Assembly (NCBI RefSeq): GCF_018614095.1
Contig: NZ_JAGGOY010000063.1
Coordinates: 187-64,186, forward strand
Length of the DNA: 64,000 nucleotides
DNA from: Streptomyces sp. ISL-87
GTDB taxonomy: Bacteria; Actinomycetota; Actinomycetes; Streptomycetales; Streptomycetaceae
Direction of reading: 5' to 3'
Both the position numbers and the translations under genes were made by a program. The number at the start of each line of letters is the position of its first letter. The first letter of the stretch is position 1. Below are positions 1 to 9,502 of this stretch, piece by piece. The notes under the pieces are model-generated. The model was not told the DNA's origin. It ran no database searches and saw only the letters and a program-made list of their open reading frames with translations.

Positions 1-15
1 TGCCGGGCGGCCCCC

Positions 16-125
16 GGGCGAGCCTGGCCGACCTGCTGGGCGATCCCGGGCGAACTGCTGGGCGACCCTGGCCGACCCGTCGGGCGACCCTGGCCGACCT
101 GCCGGGCGACCCCGTTCGACCGGGG
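16..125. repeat. Tandem 22-bp GC-rich repeat
   Basis: Five consecutive 22-bp units begin at 16, 38, 60, 82 and 104. Each is a variant of GGGCGACCCTGGCCGACC plus four bases. One forward frame stays open from base 1 to the TGA at 232-234, so this may be the low-complexity 3' end of a gene that starts outside the window. I see no recognisable protein signature in it. Confidence 0.7.
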
Positions 126-226
126 AGGTTCGGGCGCCGTGCTGCCCGGCGGCGAACCGGGCGAATTCGGTCCGTCCGCCTGGTGGGGCGGGTCGGTGGG
201 GGCGATTTCCTTCGTGGAGGTGCACA

Positions 227-1137
227 GTGACTGACTGTTCCGCCGACCGGATCCGGTGCGACGCCTGTGGTGCGCCACCCCGTGTGGCCCGCCAGCCGCG
301 CCGGACCACCCGCACCGCGGCCCTGGTCGCCCTCCTCCTGCTCCTCGCGGGCGGCGCGGCGGCGGGCTGCGGGGGCAGGGCCACCACGCACCACAAGCCC
401 GGCACGAGCCACGAGCAGGCCTCAGGCAGTGTGGGCACCCTGCTCGACGCCCAGGACGGCGCCGGGCACCGGCTCCGCGAGGTCCCGGCCGAGGGCGCGC
501 CGGAGATACAGGTCACGGCCCGCCCCGACAGCGAGGACGGCTGGAACTTGCAACTGGCGGTGAAGAACTTCCGCTTCACCCCCGACAGCACCGGCGGCGC
601 CGCCCTCCCGGGCGCGGGCCACGCCCACCTTGAGCTCGACGGCCACAAGCAGGCCCGGCTGTACGGCCCCTGGTTCCACCTGCCCGCCGCGCAGGTGCCC
701 GAGGGCGCGCACACCCTGACCGTCCGCCTCTACGCGGACGACCACACCGCCTGGGCGGTCGGCGGCAAGCCGATAGAGGCGGTCATCCCGCTCACCGCCG
801 GCGCCCCGGGCCAGGGCGCGGGCGCCCACAGCCACGGGCCCGCCCCGGCGGCGCCCCCGCCCGCCGCGACTTCGGAGGCCGACCGCACCGTCACCGTCAC
901 CGTACGGAACGGCAAGGTCGCCCCCGCCCCCGGCCGCACCGAGATCAAGCGCGGCGAACGCGTCGCCCTGCGCGTCACCAGCGACCGTGCGGACACCCTG
1001 CACGTTCACGGGTACGACAAGGAACTCGCCCTGCCCGCAGGCCAGGAGGCCACCCTGGTCCTGACGGCCGACCGCACCGGCCTGTTCGAGGTCGAGACCC
1101 ACGAGTCCCACCTCGTCCTGACCCAACTCCTCGTCCG

Positions 1138-1141
<4 letters not shown>
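227..1141 (+). CDS. Cupredoxin-like lipoprotein
   Basis: Probable secreted lipoprotein with a C-terminal cupredoxin-like domain. A hydrophobic segment (residues 31-47) ends in AAGC, putting the lipidated cysteine at about residue 48. The last 85 residues (from about 220) have a beta-rich cupredoxin pattern with HVHGYD and ETHESH, which could bind copper or another metal. A His/Pro/Ala-rich linker precedes this domain. The GTG at 227 has a good ribosome binding site (GGAGGT, 216-221). A second GTG at 284 would give a more ordinary 29-residue signal peptide and remove an N-terminal stretch with three Cys. The family is often next to the membrane protein type that follows here. The substrate is unknown. 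Confidence 0.7.
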
Positions 1142-1618
<477 letters not shown>

Positions 1619-1625
<7 letters not shown>

Positions 1626-2989
1626 GCCCCGGCGGGCCGGGGCCCGTGCCGGGGACCGCTCCCGGCGCCGCCGGTGAGGTCGCCGTCGGCCAGGGCGTGG
1701 TCCGTCACCCGGCCGATCCGCTCACCTCCCTGGCGCACGGGATCGGGTCCTCGCACGATCTGCCCATCTCCCCTTTCTATGCCTTCGCCGGTGCCTTCAC
1801 CGCACTGTTCGTCTCCTTCCTCGCCCTCGGCCTGCTCTGGTCCACCTCCCGGTTCCGCGGGGACCGCTCCGGCCTCGCCCTGGCCGCCGGGCTCCAGCGG
1901 GTGGCCGACGCGCCGGCCACCCGAACCGCCCTGCGCGGGCTCGGCCTCGCGGCCGCGCTCGCCGTCCTGTTCCTCCTCCTCGGTCCCGACGACCCCGCCC
2001 GGAACCCCGCTCCCGGCGCCGTCTACGTCCTCTTCTGGGTCGGGCTCGTCCCCGCCTCCCTCCTCCTCGGCCCCGTCTGGCGCCTCCTCAACCCGCTCCG
2101 CACCCTCCACCGACTGCTCCGCCCCGTCCTGCGAGGAGCACCCCGCCCCCTCCCCGCCCGGCTCGGGCAATGGCCCGCCGCAGCGGGGCTGTTCGGCTTC
2201 ACCTGGCTCGAACTCGTCGCTTCCGATCCCGCATCCACCACCACCCTTCTGATCGCCCTCGCCGCATACACCGCCGCCCAACTGCTGCTCGCCGCCCGCT
2301 TCGGCGAGCGCTGGTTCGCCGACGGAGACGCCTTCGAGGCCTACTCCGCCCTCCTGGCCCGGCTCTCCCCCCTCGGCCGCCGCAGCGACGGCCGCCTGGT
2401 TCTCCGTAACCCCTTCCATGGACTCGACGCGACGCCCGAGCGGCCCGGACTCGTCGCCACCGTCTGCGTCCTGCTCGGCTCCACCGCCTACGACGGCTTC
2501 TCCGACAACCCCTCTTGGATCAACACCCTGCAGACCTCCCCCCTCGGCCGCACCCCTACGGCCACCCTCGGACTCCTCGGCTCCATCGCCCTCGTCGCCA
2601 CCCTGTACTGCCTGTGCGCGGCGGCCACCCGCCTCGTCTGCGGCCCGCACCCCGGCCCGCTGACCGCCTTCGCGCACTCACTCGTGCCGATCGCGCTCGG
2701 CTATCTCGTCGCCCACTACTTCTCCCTTCTCGTAACCGAAGGACCACGCACAGTAAGCATGGCACTCGCTACTGACAACGCCCCCGCACCCGCTCAACCA
2801 CTGGGCGCCGGGGGCCTCGCCGCCCTCCAGGTCGCTGCTGTCGTCACGGGCCACGTGCTCGGCGTGATCGCCGCCCACGACCGTTCCGTACGGCTCTTCC
2901 CGCCCGCCAAAGCCGTCGCCGGCCAGCTCCCACTGCTCGCGCTGATGATCACGTACACCATCGGAGGGCTCAGCCTCCTGCTGAACTGA
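1619..2989 (+). CDS. Polytopic membrane protein, unknown function
   Basis: Integral membrane protein with about ten hydrophobic segments, beginning with the one after AHGIGSSHDLPI. In related actinobacterial proteins, as I recall them, an AHG motif directly follows a cleaved signal peptide. Here the sequence before it is Pro/Gly-rich and not hydrophobic, so the start is doubtful. The frame is open from an ATG at 1547; GTG 1619 is my compromise choice. His residues occur in late membrane segments (GYLVAHY and VTGHVLGVIAAHD). It lies downstream of the cupredoxin lipoprotein and may act with it in metal or redox handling, but that is inference from position only. Confidence 0.6.
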
Positions 2990-3021
2990 GACTGCTGCCG
3001 AACCGAGAAGCCAGGAGCGGC

Positions 3022-3645
3022 ATGATGGACCCCGTGCCCCCAGCCCACCCCCTGCGCCGGACCCCGATCCAGCAGCGCAGCGCCGACCGGCTCGCCCGGA
3101 TCCTCGACGCCTGCGCCGAACTCCTGGACGAGACCGGGTACGAGAACCTGAGCACCCGGGCCGTCGCCCTGCGTGCCGGTGTGCCCATCGGCTCGGTCTA
3201 CCGCTTCTTCGGGAACAAGCGGGCCATGGCCATCGCCCTCGCCCACCGCAACCTCGACCGCTACGCCGACGGCATCGAGGACCGCCTCGCCGCCCTCCCG
3301 GCCACGCAGTGGCGGCCCGTCGTGGACGCGGTACTGGACGAGTACCTGGCGATGAAGCGCAGCGTGCCCGGCTTCGCCCTCGTCGACTTCGGGGTGCCCG
3401 CGCCGCCCGCCGAGGGCCCGGCCTCCGACCCCAACCACCTGGTCGCCGTCCGTCTCACCGAACTGCTCAGCGCGCACCTCGGCCTGACCCCGGACGCTGA
3501 GCTGGCGCGGGCGGTCCTCGTCGCCGTCGAGGCCACGGACGCGCTGACCAAGCTGGCCTTCCGGGCCGACCCGGCCGGCGACCCGGACATCGTCGCCGAG
3601 ACCCGCGCGATGATGCACGCCTACCTCGCGCGCGTACTGGACTGA
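3022..3645 (+). CDS. TetR-family regulator
   Basis: DNA-binding repressor of 207 aa. The N-terminal helix-turn-helix spans roughly residues 15-70, with the recognition segment GVPIGSVYRFFGNK. The C-terminal ligand domain has no recognisable specificity. The start is the first of two ATGs, with AGGAG eight to ten bases upstream. It starts 32 bp after the membrane protein and lies 194 bp before the molybdopterin oxidoreductase, in the same orientation. Its target is not shown by sequence. The palindrome at 3768-3787 upstream of the oxidoreductase is one possibility, although related sites elsewhere in the window point to another TetR protein. Confidence 0.85.
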   Translation: MMDPVPPAHPLRRTPIQQRSADRLARILDACAELLDETGYENLSTRAVALRAGVPIGSVYRFFGNKRAMAIALAHRNLDRYADGIEDRLAALPATQWRPVVDAVLDEYLAMKRSVPGFALVDFGVPAPPAEGPASDPNHLVAVRLTELLSAHLGLTPDAELARAVLVAVEATDALTKLAFRADPAGDPDIVAETRAMMHAYLARVLD

Positions 3646-3767
3646 CCGACCGGCCCCGCCCGCCGCCCCACCGGCCCGTTCCGCCGCCCTCCCCACCGGC
3701 CCAATCCGCGCGCCGCCGCCCTCCCCGTCGCGTCCCCCAGCACCACGTCGGGCCGAACCCTCCCCAA

Positions 3768-3787
3768 CGTGCCTACCGGTCGGTATG
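3768..3787. promoter_or_regulatory. TetR-type operator, copy 1
   Basis: CGTGCCTACCGGTCGGTATG matches the idealised 20-bp palindrome CATACCGACCGGTCGGTATG at 17 of 20 positions. It lies about 50 bp upstream of the molybdopterin oxidoreductase start. Related copies occur at 19225 and 26263. Confidence 0.55.
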
Positions 3788-3839
3788 CTCGGTGCCCCCG
3801 CGTGCCCGCGCCGCAGCCTGCCGCCCCCAGGAGGGCCCC

Positions 3840-6239
3840 ATGCCCCGCACCGCCCTGCGCATCTGCCCCCTCTGCGAAGCCACCTGCGGCCTCACCCTCA
3901 CCATCGAGGGCGCCACCGTCACCGGCGCCCGAGGTGACCGCGACGACGTCTTCAGCCAAGGCTTCATCTGCCCCAAGGGTGCGGCGTTCGGCGCGCTCGA
4001 CGCCGACCCCGACCGGCTGCGCACCCCGCTCGTCCGTCGCGACGGCCGGCTCCAGGAGGCCACATGGGAGGAGGCCTACGAGGCCATCGCCGCCGCCATC
4101 CCGGCCGTGGTCCGGGAGTACGGGCCCCAGTCCACCGCCCTCGTCCTGGGGAACCCGAACGTCCACACCATGGCCGGCGCCCTCTACCCCTCGCTCCTCC
4201 TCAAGGCCCTCGGCACCCGCAACCTCTTCACCGCGAGCACCCTGGACCAGATGCCCAAGCACGTCTCCAGCGGGCTGCTCTTCGGCGACCCCTTCGCCAT
4301 CCCGGTCCCCGACCTCGACCGCACCGACTTCCTGCTGCTCCTCGGCGCCAACCCGATGGAGTCCAACGGCTCGCTCTGCACGGCCCCCGACTTCCCCGGC
4401 CGGCTCAAGGCCCTCCGCGCCCGCGGCGGCACCCTGGTCGTCGTGGACCCGCGCCGCACCCGCACCGCCCGGCTCGCCGACCGCCACCTCGCACCGCGCC
4501 CCGGCAGCGACGCGCTGCTGCTCGCCGCCCTTGCGCACACCCTGCTCGAAGAGAAGCTCGCCGCCCCCGGAGCGCTGGAGAAATGGACCGAAGGCCTCGG
4601 GGAACTCCCCGCAGCCCTCGCGAGTTTCACTCCTGAGGCCGTAGCCCCCGCTTGCGACCTCCCGGCCGCCGAGATCCGCGCCCTCGCCCGCGAACTGGCG
4701 GCCGCGCCCACCGCCGCCGTCTATGGGCGGATCGGCAGCTGCACCGTGGAGTACGGCACCCTCGCCAGCTGGCTGGTCGACGTACTGAACATCCTCACCG
4801 GCAACCTCGACCGGCCGGGCGGTGCCCTCTTCCCGCTCCCGGCGGCGGGCCCGCGGCCACGCCCCGCCGGGCCGGGGAAGGGGTTCGCCCTCGGCCGCTG
4901 GCGCAGCCGGGTCAGCGGCCATCCCGAGGTCAAGAGCGAACTGCCCACCGCGGCCCTGTCCGAGGAGATCGAAACCCCGGGAGAGGGGCAGATCCGCGCC
5001 CTGATCGCCATCGCGGCGAACCCGGTGCTGTCCGCCCCCGACGGGCGGCGCCTCGACGCGGCTCTGGCCGGGCTCGACTTCATGGTCAGCGTCGACCCGT
5101 ACCTGAACGAGACCTCGCGCCACGCCCACGTCGTCCTGCCCCCGCCGCCGCCCGCCCAGAGCGCGCACCACGACTTCGCCTTCAACGGCTTCGCCGTCCG
5201 TAATCAGGTGCGTTACACCCGCGCCGCCGTCCCGCTCGAGGCAGGCCGGCTCGACGAGTGCGAGATCCACGCGCGCCTCGTCCTGGCCGTCTCCGGCATG
5301 CCCGGCTCCGCCGCCCAGGCCGCTGCTACTCGGGCCCCTGGTACTCGGGCCGCTACGACTCCGGCCGCGGCCGCCCCGGCCGCCGTCGACGAGTTGGTCA
5401 CCCAACGCGCCCTCGCCAAGGAGACCTCGGACCCGCGCTCCCCGCTGCACGGACAGGACCCGGCACGCCTCGCCAGCCTCCTGACCGGCGAGAGCGGCCC
5501 CGAGCGGCGCCTCGACCTGATGCTCCGACTCGGGCCGTACGGAGACCAGTTCGGCTGCGCCGACCCGGAGGCGGACAGGGGCGCGGACCCCGCCGGGAGC
5601 ACGGACGAGGGCGCGGCCGGGAGCACGGGTGAGAGTGTGGTCGGGAGCACGGACGAGGGCGCGGCCGGGAGCGTGGGCGGGCTGAGCCTGGAGAGGGTGC
5701 TCGCCCACCCGCACGGCATCGACCTGGGCCCGCTGCGGTCCCGGCTCCCGGGCGTGCTGAGAACGCGCAGCGGCAGGATCGACCTGCTGCCGGACCCGAT
5801 CGCAGCCGAGCTCCCCAGGCTGCGCGCGGCGCTCGCCGAACGCCCCGCCGCCCTGGTGCTCGTGGGCCGCCGCCATCTGCGGTCCAACAACAGCTGGTTG
5901 CACAACGTCCCGGCCCTCACCGGAGGTTCCAACCGCTGCACCCTCCAGGTCCACCCGGAGGACGCCGCCCGGCTCGGCCTCGCCGACGGCGGCAGGGCCC
6001 GGGTCACCGCGGACGGCGGCAGCCTGGAGGTTCCCGTTGAGGTCACCGACACGGTCCGCACCGGCGTCGTGAGCCTCCCGCACGGCTGGGGCCACGACCG
6101 CGCCGGCGCCCGGCTGTCGGTGGCCTCCGCCGAGCCCGGCGCCAACGTGAACCAGCTGCTCGACGGTTCCCGGCTCGACCCGCTGTCCGGCACGGCGGTG
6201 CTCAACGGTTTCCCCGTAGAGCTCACACCCGTGCCCTGA
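3840..6239 (+). CDS. Molybdopterin oxidoreductase (DMSO reductase superfamily)
   Basis: Large catalytic subunit of 799 aa using bis-MGD and a [4Fe-4S] cluster. Cluster ligands are Cys9, Cys12, Cys16 and Cys44 (CxxCxxxC-x27-C). The cofactor-binding region has GANPMESNGS, and the C-terminal dinucleotide-binding domain (about residues 660-795) has HPEDAARLGL and LPHGWGHD. There is no Tat signal, so it is probably cytoplasmic. The ATG at 3840 follows AGGAGGG and places the CxxC motif eight residues in, as in the family. Residues about 580-620 are a degenerate Gly-Ser-Thr-Asp-Glu repeat that looks like a linker expansion. No electron-transfer subunit is nearby. The substrate cannot be told from sequence. 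Confidence 0.88.
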   Translation: MPRTALRICPLCEATCGLTLTIEGATVTGARGDRDDVFSQGFICPKGAAFGALDADPDRLRTPLVRRDGRLQEATWEEAYEAIAAAIPAVVREYGPQSTALVLGNPNVHTMAGALYPSLLLKALGTRNLFTASTLDQMPKHVSSGLLFGDPFAIPVPDLDRTDFLLLLGANPMESNGSLCTAPDFPGRLKALRARGGTLVVVDPRRTRTARLADRHLAPRPGSDALLLAALAHTLLEEKLAAPGALEKWTEGLGELPAALASFTPEAVAPACDLPAAEIRALARELAAAPTAAVYGRIGSCTVEYGTLASWLVDVLNILTGNLDRPGGALFPLPAAGPRPRPAGPGKGFALGRWRSRVSGHPEVKSELPTAALSEEIETPGEGQIRALIAIAANPVLSAPDGRRLDAALAGLDFMVSVDPYLNETSRHAHVVLPPPPPAQSAHHDFAFNGFAVRNQVRYTRAAVPLEAGRLDECEIHARLVLAVSGMPGSAAQAAATRAPGTRAATTPAAAAPAAVDELVTQRALAKETSDPRSPLHGQDPARLASLLTGESGPERRLDLMLRLGPYGDQFGCADPEADRGADPAGSTDEGAAGSTGESVVGSTDEGAAGSVGGLSLERVLAHPHGIDLGPLRSRLPGVLRTRSGRIDLLPDPIAAELPRLRAALAERPAALVLVGRRHLRSNNSWLHNVPALTGGSNRCTLQVHPEDAARLGLADGGRARVTADGGSLEVPVEVTDTVRTGVVSLPHGWGHDRAGARLSVASAEPGANVNQLLDGSRLDPLSGTAVLNGFPVELTPVP

Positions 6240-6312
6240 GCTGGGGTTTTGCTCGTATTGCTCACACCCGGACGTCTTGTTGGCATAAGGAGGCGGGACC
6301 TACGTTCCCTGC

Positions 6313-7809
6313 ATGCTGACCTTCCTCGGCTTCGCCATGATCGCCACCTTCCTGGTCCTGATCATGCTGAAGAAAATGTCGCCCATCGCGGCGCTCGTCC
6401 TCATTCCCGCGCTCTTCTGCGTGTTCGCCGGACAGGGCGCGCACCTGGGCGACTACGTCATCGAAGGCGTCGGCAAACTCGCGCCGACCGCCGCCATGCT
6501 GATGTTCGCCATCGTCTACTTCGGCGTGATGATCGATGTCGGCCTCTTCGACCCGATCGTCCGCGGCATCCTGCGCTTCTGCAAGGCGGACCCCGTCCGG
6601 GTGGTGGTCGGGACGGCCGTCCTCGCCGCGATCGTCTCCCTCGACGGTGACGGCTCTACCACCTTCATGATCACCGTGTCGGCCATGTATCCGCTGTACA
6701 AGCGGCTCGGCCTGAGCCTGGTGGTGATGACCGGAGTCGCCGCCACCGCCAACGGCGTCATGAACACCCTGCCCTGGGGCGGCCCCACGGCCCGCGCCGC
6801 CACCGCGCTCAAGCTCGACGCGGCCGACATTTTCGTCCCCATGATCCCGGCCCTCGCGGTCGGACTGGTCTGCGTGTTCGTCCTCGCGTACGTCCTCGGC
6901 CTGAAGGAACGCCGCCGGGTCGGCATGCTGGTGCTCCCAGCGGACGCCGGGCAGGAGGCCGAGCTGGTCACCGTGGGGGCCGGTTCCGCAGGGGAGCAGG
7001 CCGGTGCGCCGAACCCCACTGCCGGCGCAGCCGGTGCCGCCGAGCCCCCGTCCTCCGCAGCCGGTGCCGACGCCGACGCCCTGTCCTCCGCAGCCGGTGC
7101 CGGCTCCTCGACCCCCGCCACCGCCCCCGGCTCCCCGACCCCCGCCACCGCCCCCGACGGAGGCGGCTTCCAGGGGCTCGACCCGCGCCGGGCCACCCTC
7201 CGGCCCCGCCTCTACTGGTTCAACGCCGGCCTCACGATCGTCCTGCTCACCGCGATGATCATGGAGCTGCTGCCCATCCCGGTCCTCTTCCTGCTCGGCG
7301 CCGCCCTCGCCCTCACCGTCAACTTCCCCCACATGCCCGACCAGAAGGCACGCATCGCCGCCCACGCCGACAACGTCCTGAACGTCGCCGGCATGGTCTT
7401 CGCCGCCGCCGTATTCACCGGCGTCCTCTCCGGCACGGGCATGGTCAAGCACATGGCCGACTGGCTCGTCGGCGCCATCCCCGACGGGATGGGCCCGCAC
7501 ATGGCCCTGGTCACCGGCCTGCTCAGCCTGCCCCTCACCTACTTCATGTCCAACGACGGCTTCTACTTCGGCGTCCTGCCCGTGCTCGCCGAGGCCGGCG
7601 CCGCCCACGGGGTCTCGTCGCTCGAGATCGCCCGCGCCTCCCTGGTCGGCCAGGCCCTGCACATGTCCAGCCCGCTGGTTCCGGCCGTCTACGTCCTCGT
7701 CGGCATGGCCAAGGTCGAGTTCGGCGACCACACCCGGTTCACCGTGAAATGGGCGGCCCTCACCTCCCTGGTCGTGCTCGCGGCAGGGATGGTTTTCGGC
7801 ATCATCTGA
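6313..7809 (+). CDS. Citrate-metal/proton symporter (CitMHS family)
   Basis: Membrane transporter of 498 aa in the CitMHS family, which imports citrate complexed with divalent metal using proton symport. Family hallmarks include the conserved half-repeat SLDGDGSTTFMITVSAMYPLY and the later YFMSNDGFYFGVLPVL. About twelve hydrophobic segments are visible in two halves. The central cytoplasmic loop (about residues 215-285) is enlarged with Ala/Pro/Ser repeats. The nearest strong ribosome binding site (AAGGAGG near 6287) is about 19 bases from the ATG, which is long. No two-component sensor for citrate is adjacent. Confidence 0.88.
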   Translation: MLTFLGFAMIATFLVLIMLKKMSPIAALVLIPALFCVFAGQGAHLGDYVIEGVGKLAPTAAMLMFAIVYFGVMIDVGLFDPIVRGILRFCKADPVRVVVGTAVLAAIVSLDGDGSTTFMITVSAMYPLYKRLGLSLVVMTGVAATANGVMNTLPWGGPTARAATALKLDAADIFVPMIPALAVGLVCVFVLAYVLGLKERRRVGMLVLPADAGQEAELVTVGAGSAGEQAGAPNPTAGAAGAAEPPSSAAGADADALSSAAGAGSSTPATAPGSPTPATAPDGGGFQGLDPRRATLRPRLYWFNAGLTIVLLTAMIMELLPIPVLFLLGAALALTVNFPHMPDQKARIAAHADNVLNVAGMVFAAAVFTGVLSGTGMVKHMADWLVGAIPDGMGPHMALVTGLLSLPLTYFMSNDGFYFGVLPVLAEAGAAHGVSSLEIARASLVGQALHMSSPLVPAVYVLVGMAKVEFGDHTRFTVKWAALTSLVVLAAGMVFGII

Positions 7810-7834
7810 CTCGGGCAGACCCTGGCGCGCGCAA

Positions 7835-7851
7835 AACTACCGGCGCTAATT
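7835..7851. promoter_or_regulatory. Operator shared with the 10985 TetR gene
   Basis: AACTACCGGCGCTAATT lies 67 bp upstream of the aldehyde dehydrogenase start. It differs at two of 17 positions from the site at 11650-11666 between the divergent TetR and acyl-CoA dehydrogenase genes. The outer AACTA...TARTT arms are inverted. Confidence 0.6.
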
Positions 7852-7917
7852 TGTAGGGTGTTGCCGAGGTCTGTGCCAGGTCGGTCTACGCGCTCGTGCG
7901 TGCTCGGGAGGAATGCC

Positions 7918-9330
7918 ATGAAGGCCCACGACGGGATGTACATCGGCGGGGAGTGGCGGCCCGCCGTCGGACGCGACCGGATCGAGGTCGTGAACCCGGC
8001 CGATGAGCAGGTCATCGCCGGGGTTCCGGCCGGCATCGCCGAGGACGTGGACGCGGCCGTACGCGCGGCCCGTGCGGCCCTCCCCGGCTGGGCGGCCACG
8101 CCGCCGGCCGAGCGGGCCGCCCTGATCGGCGCCCTCCGCGACGTACTGGTCGCCCGCACGAGCGAGATCGCCGAGACCATCACCGCCGAGCTCGGCTCCC
8201 CACTGGGGTTCTCGGAGAGAGTCCACGTCGGGGGGCCGATCGCGGTGGCCTCCTCGTTCGCCGAGCTCGGGGCCTCGTACGCCTTCGAGGAGCGGCTCGG
8301 GAACTCCACGGTGCTGCTGGAGCCGGTCGGCGTGGTCGGGGCCATCACGCCCTGGAACTACCCGCTGCACCAGATCGTTGCCAAGGTGGCGCCCGCTCTC
8401 GCCGCCGGCTGCACCCTCGTCCTCAAGCCGGCCGAGGACACCCCGCTGACCGCACAGCTCTTCGCCGAAGCCGTGCACGAAGCGGGTGTCCCGGCCGGGG
8501 TCTTCAACCTGGTGACCGGTACGGGCCCGGTCGCCGGGCAGGCGCTGGCCGCGCACGAGGGAGTCGACCTCGTCTCCTTCACCGGCTCGACCGCCGTCGG
8601 CAAGCAGATCGGTGCCACCGCCGGCGCCGCGGTCAAGCGCGTCGCCCTCGAACTGGGTGGCAAATCGGCCAATGTCATCCTGCCCGGGGCCGACCTGGCC
8701 AAGGCCGTCGCGACCGGCGTGGGCCACGTCATGAACAACACCGGCCAGAGCTGCAACGCGCTCACCCGGATGCTCGTCCACCGGGACCAGTACGAGGAGG
8801 CCGTCTCGCTCGCGGCCGCTGCCGTGGCCAAGTACCTCTCCGGCGACCCCTGTGACCCGGCCACCCGCATCGGCCCCGTGATCAACGCCAAGCAGCGCGA
8901 CCGTGTCCGCGGATACATCGCCAAGGGCATCGAGGAAGGCGCGCGCCTCGTCGCGGGCGGCCCCGACGCACCCCACGAGCACGGCTACTTCATCGCCCCG
9001 ACCGTGTTCGCCGACGTCACGCCCGAGATGACCATCGCGCAGGAGGAGATCTTCGGCCCCGTGCTCTCGATCCTCCCGTACGAGGACCAGGACGACGCCC
9101 TGCGCATCGCCAACGGAACCGTCTACGGGCTCGGCGGTGCCGTCTGGGCGGCTGACGAGGAGACGGCCGTCGCCTTCGCGCGCCGCATGGACACCGGCCA
9201 GGTGGACATCAACGGCGGCCGCTACAACCCGCTCGCGCCCTTCGGCGGCTACAAGCAGTCGGGCGTCGGCCGCGAACTGGGTCCGCATGGTCTGGCCGAA
9301 TACCTCCAGACCAAGTCCCTGCAGTTCTGA
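7918..9330 (+). CDS. NAD(P)-dependent aldehyde dehydrogenase
   Basis: Soluble aldehyde dehydrogenase of 470 aa that oxidises an aldehyde to the acid. The catalytic cysteine is Cys279 (GQSCNALTR) and the general base is Glu245 in LELGGKS, 34 residues apart as is usual. The cofactor fold shows TPWNYPLHQ and FTGSTAVGK. The ATG at 7918 follows GGGAGGA; the in-frame extension to 7858 adds nothing conserved. The preceding operator suggests control by the TetR protein at 10985-11620. The downstream zinc alcohol dehydrogenase could supply its aldehyde, giving an alcohol to acid pathway; substrate unknown. Confidence 0.92.
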   Translation: MKAHDGMYIGGEWRPAVGRDRIEVVNPADEQVIAGVPAGIAEDVDAAVRAARAALPGWAATPPAERAALIGALRDVLVARTSEIAETITAELGSPLGFSERVHVGGPIAVASSFAELGASYAFEERLGNSTVLLEPVGVVGAITPWNYPLHQIVAKVAPALAAGCTLVLKPAEDTPLTAQLFAEAVHEAGVPAGVFNLVTGTGPVAGQALAAHEGVDLVSFTGSTAVGKQIGATAGAAVKRVALELGGKSANVILPGADLAKAVATGVGHVMNNTGQSCNALTRMLVHRDQYEEAVSLAAAAVAKYLSGDPCDPATRIGPVINAKQRDRVRGYIAKGIEEGARLVAGGPDAPHEHGYFIAPTVFADVTPEMTIAQEEIFGPVLSILPYEDQDDALRIANGTVYGLGGAVWAADEETAVAFARRMDTGQVDINGGRYNPLAPFGGYKQSGVGRELGPHGLAEYLQTKSLQF

Positions 9331-9480
9331 GCCGCCCGGGCCGCCCGGGCCGCCCGGGCTGTCTAGGCTGTCTCAGCCGCCTGTGCCGTCGGACCGCCCG
9401 AGCCGCCTGAGCCGCCCGGGCTGTCTCAGCCGCCTGTGCGCCGGGGCCGCCTGGGCCGCCTGTGCCGCCTGAAGTTCCCC
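9331..9480. repeat. GCCGCC/CTGTCT repeat tract between ALDH and ADH
   Basis: Noncoding interval made of 9-bp GCCGCCCGG/GCCGCCTGW units. A longer segment, CCGCCCGGGCTGTCT followed by CAGCCGCCTGTG, occurs twice (near 9350 and 9413). It can form many alternative hairpins. No convincing terminator or promoter stands out. Confidence 0.6.
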
Positions 9481-9502
9481 ATCCCGAGAGACGGAATCGA
9501 TC

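Noticed and set aside
3621..6095. 824-residue minus-strand ORF
   Set aside because: Shadow of the molybdopterin oxidoreductase; composition is Gly/Arg/Ala/Glu with no domain.
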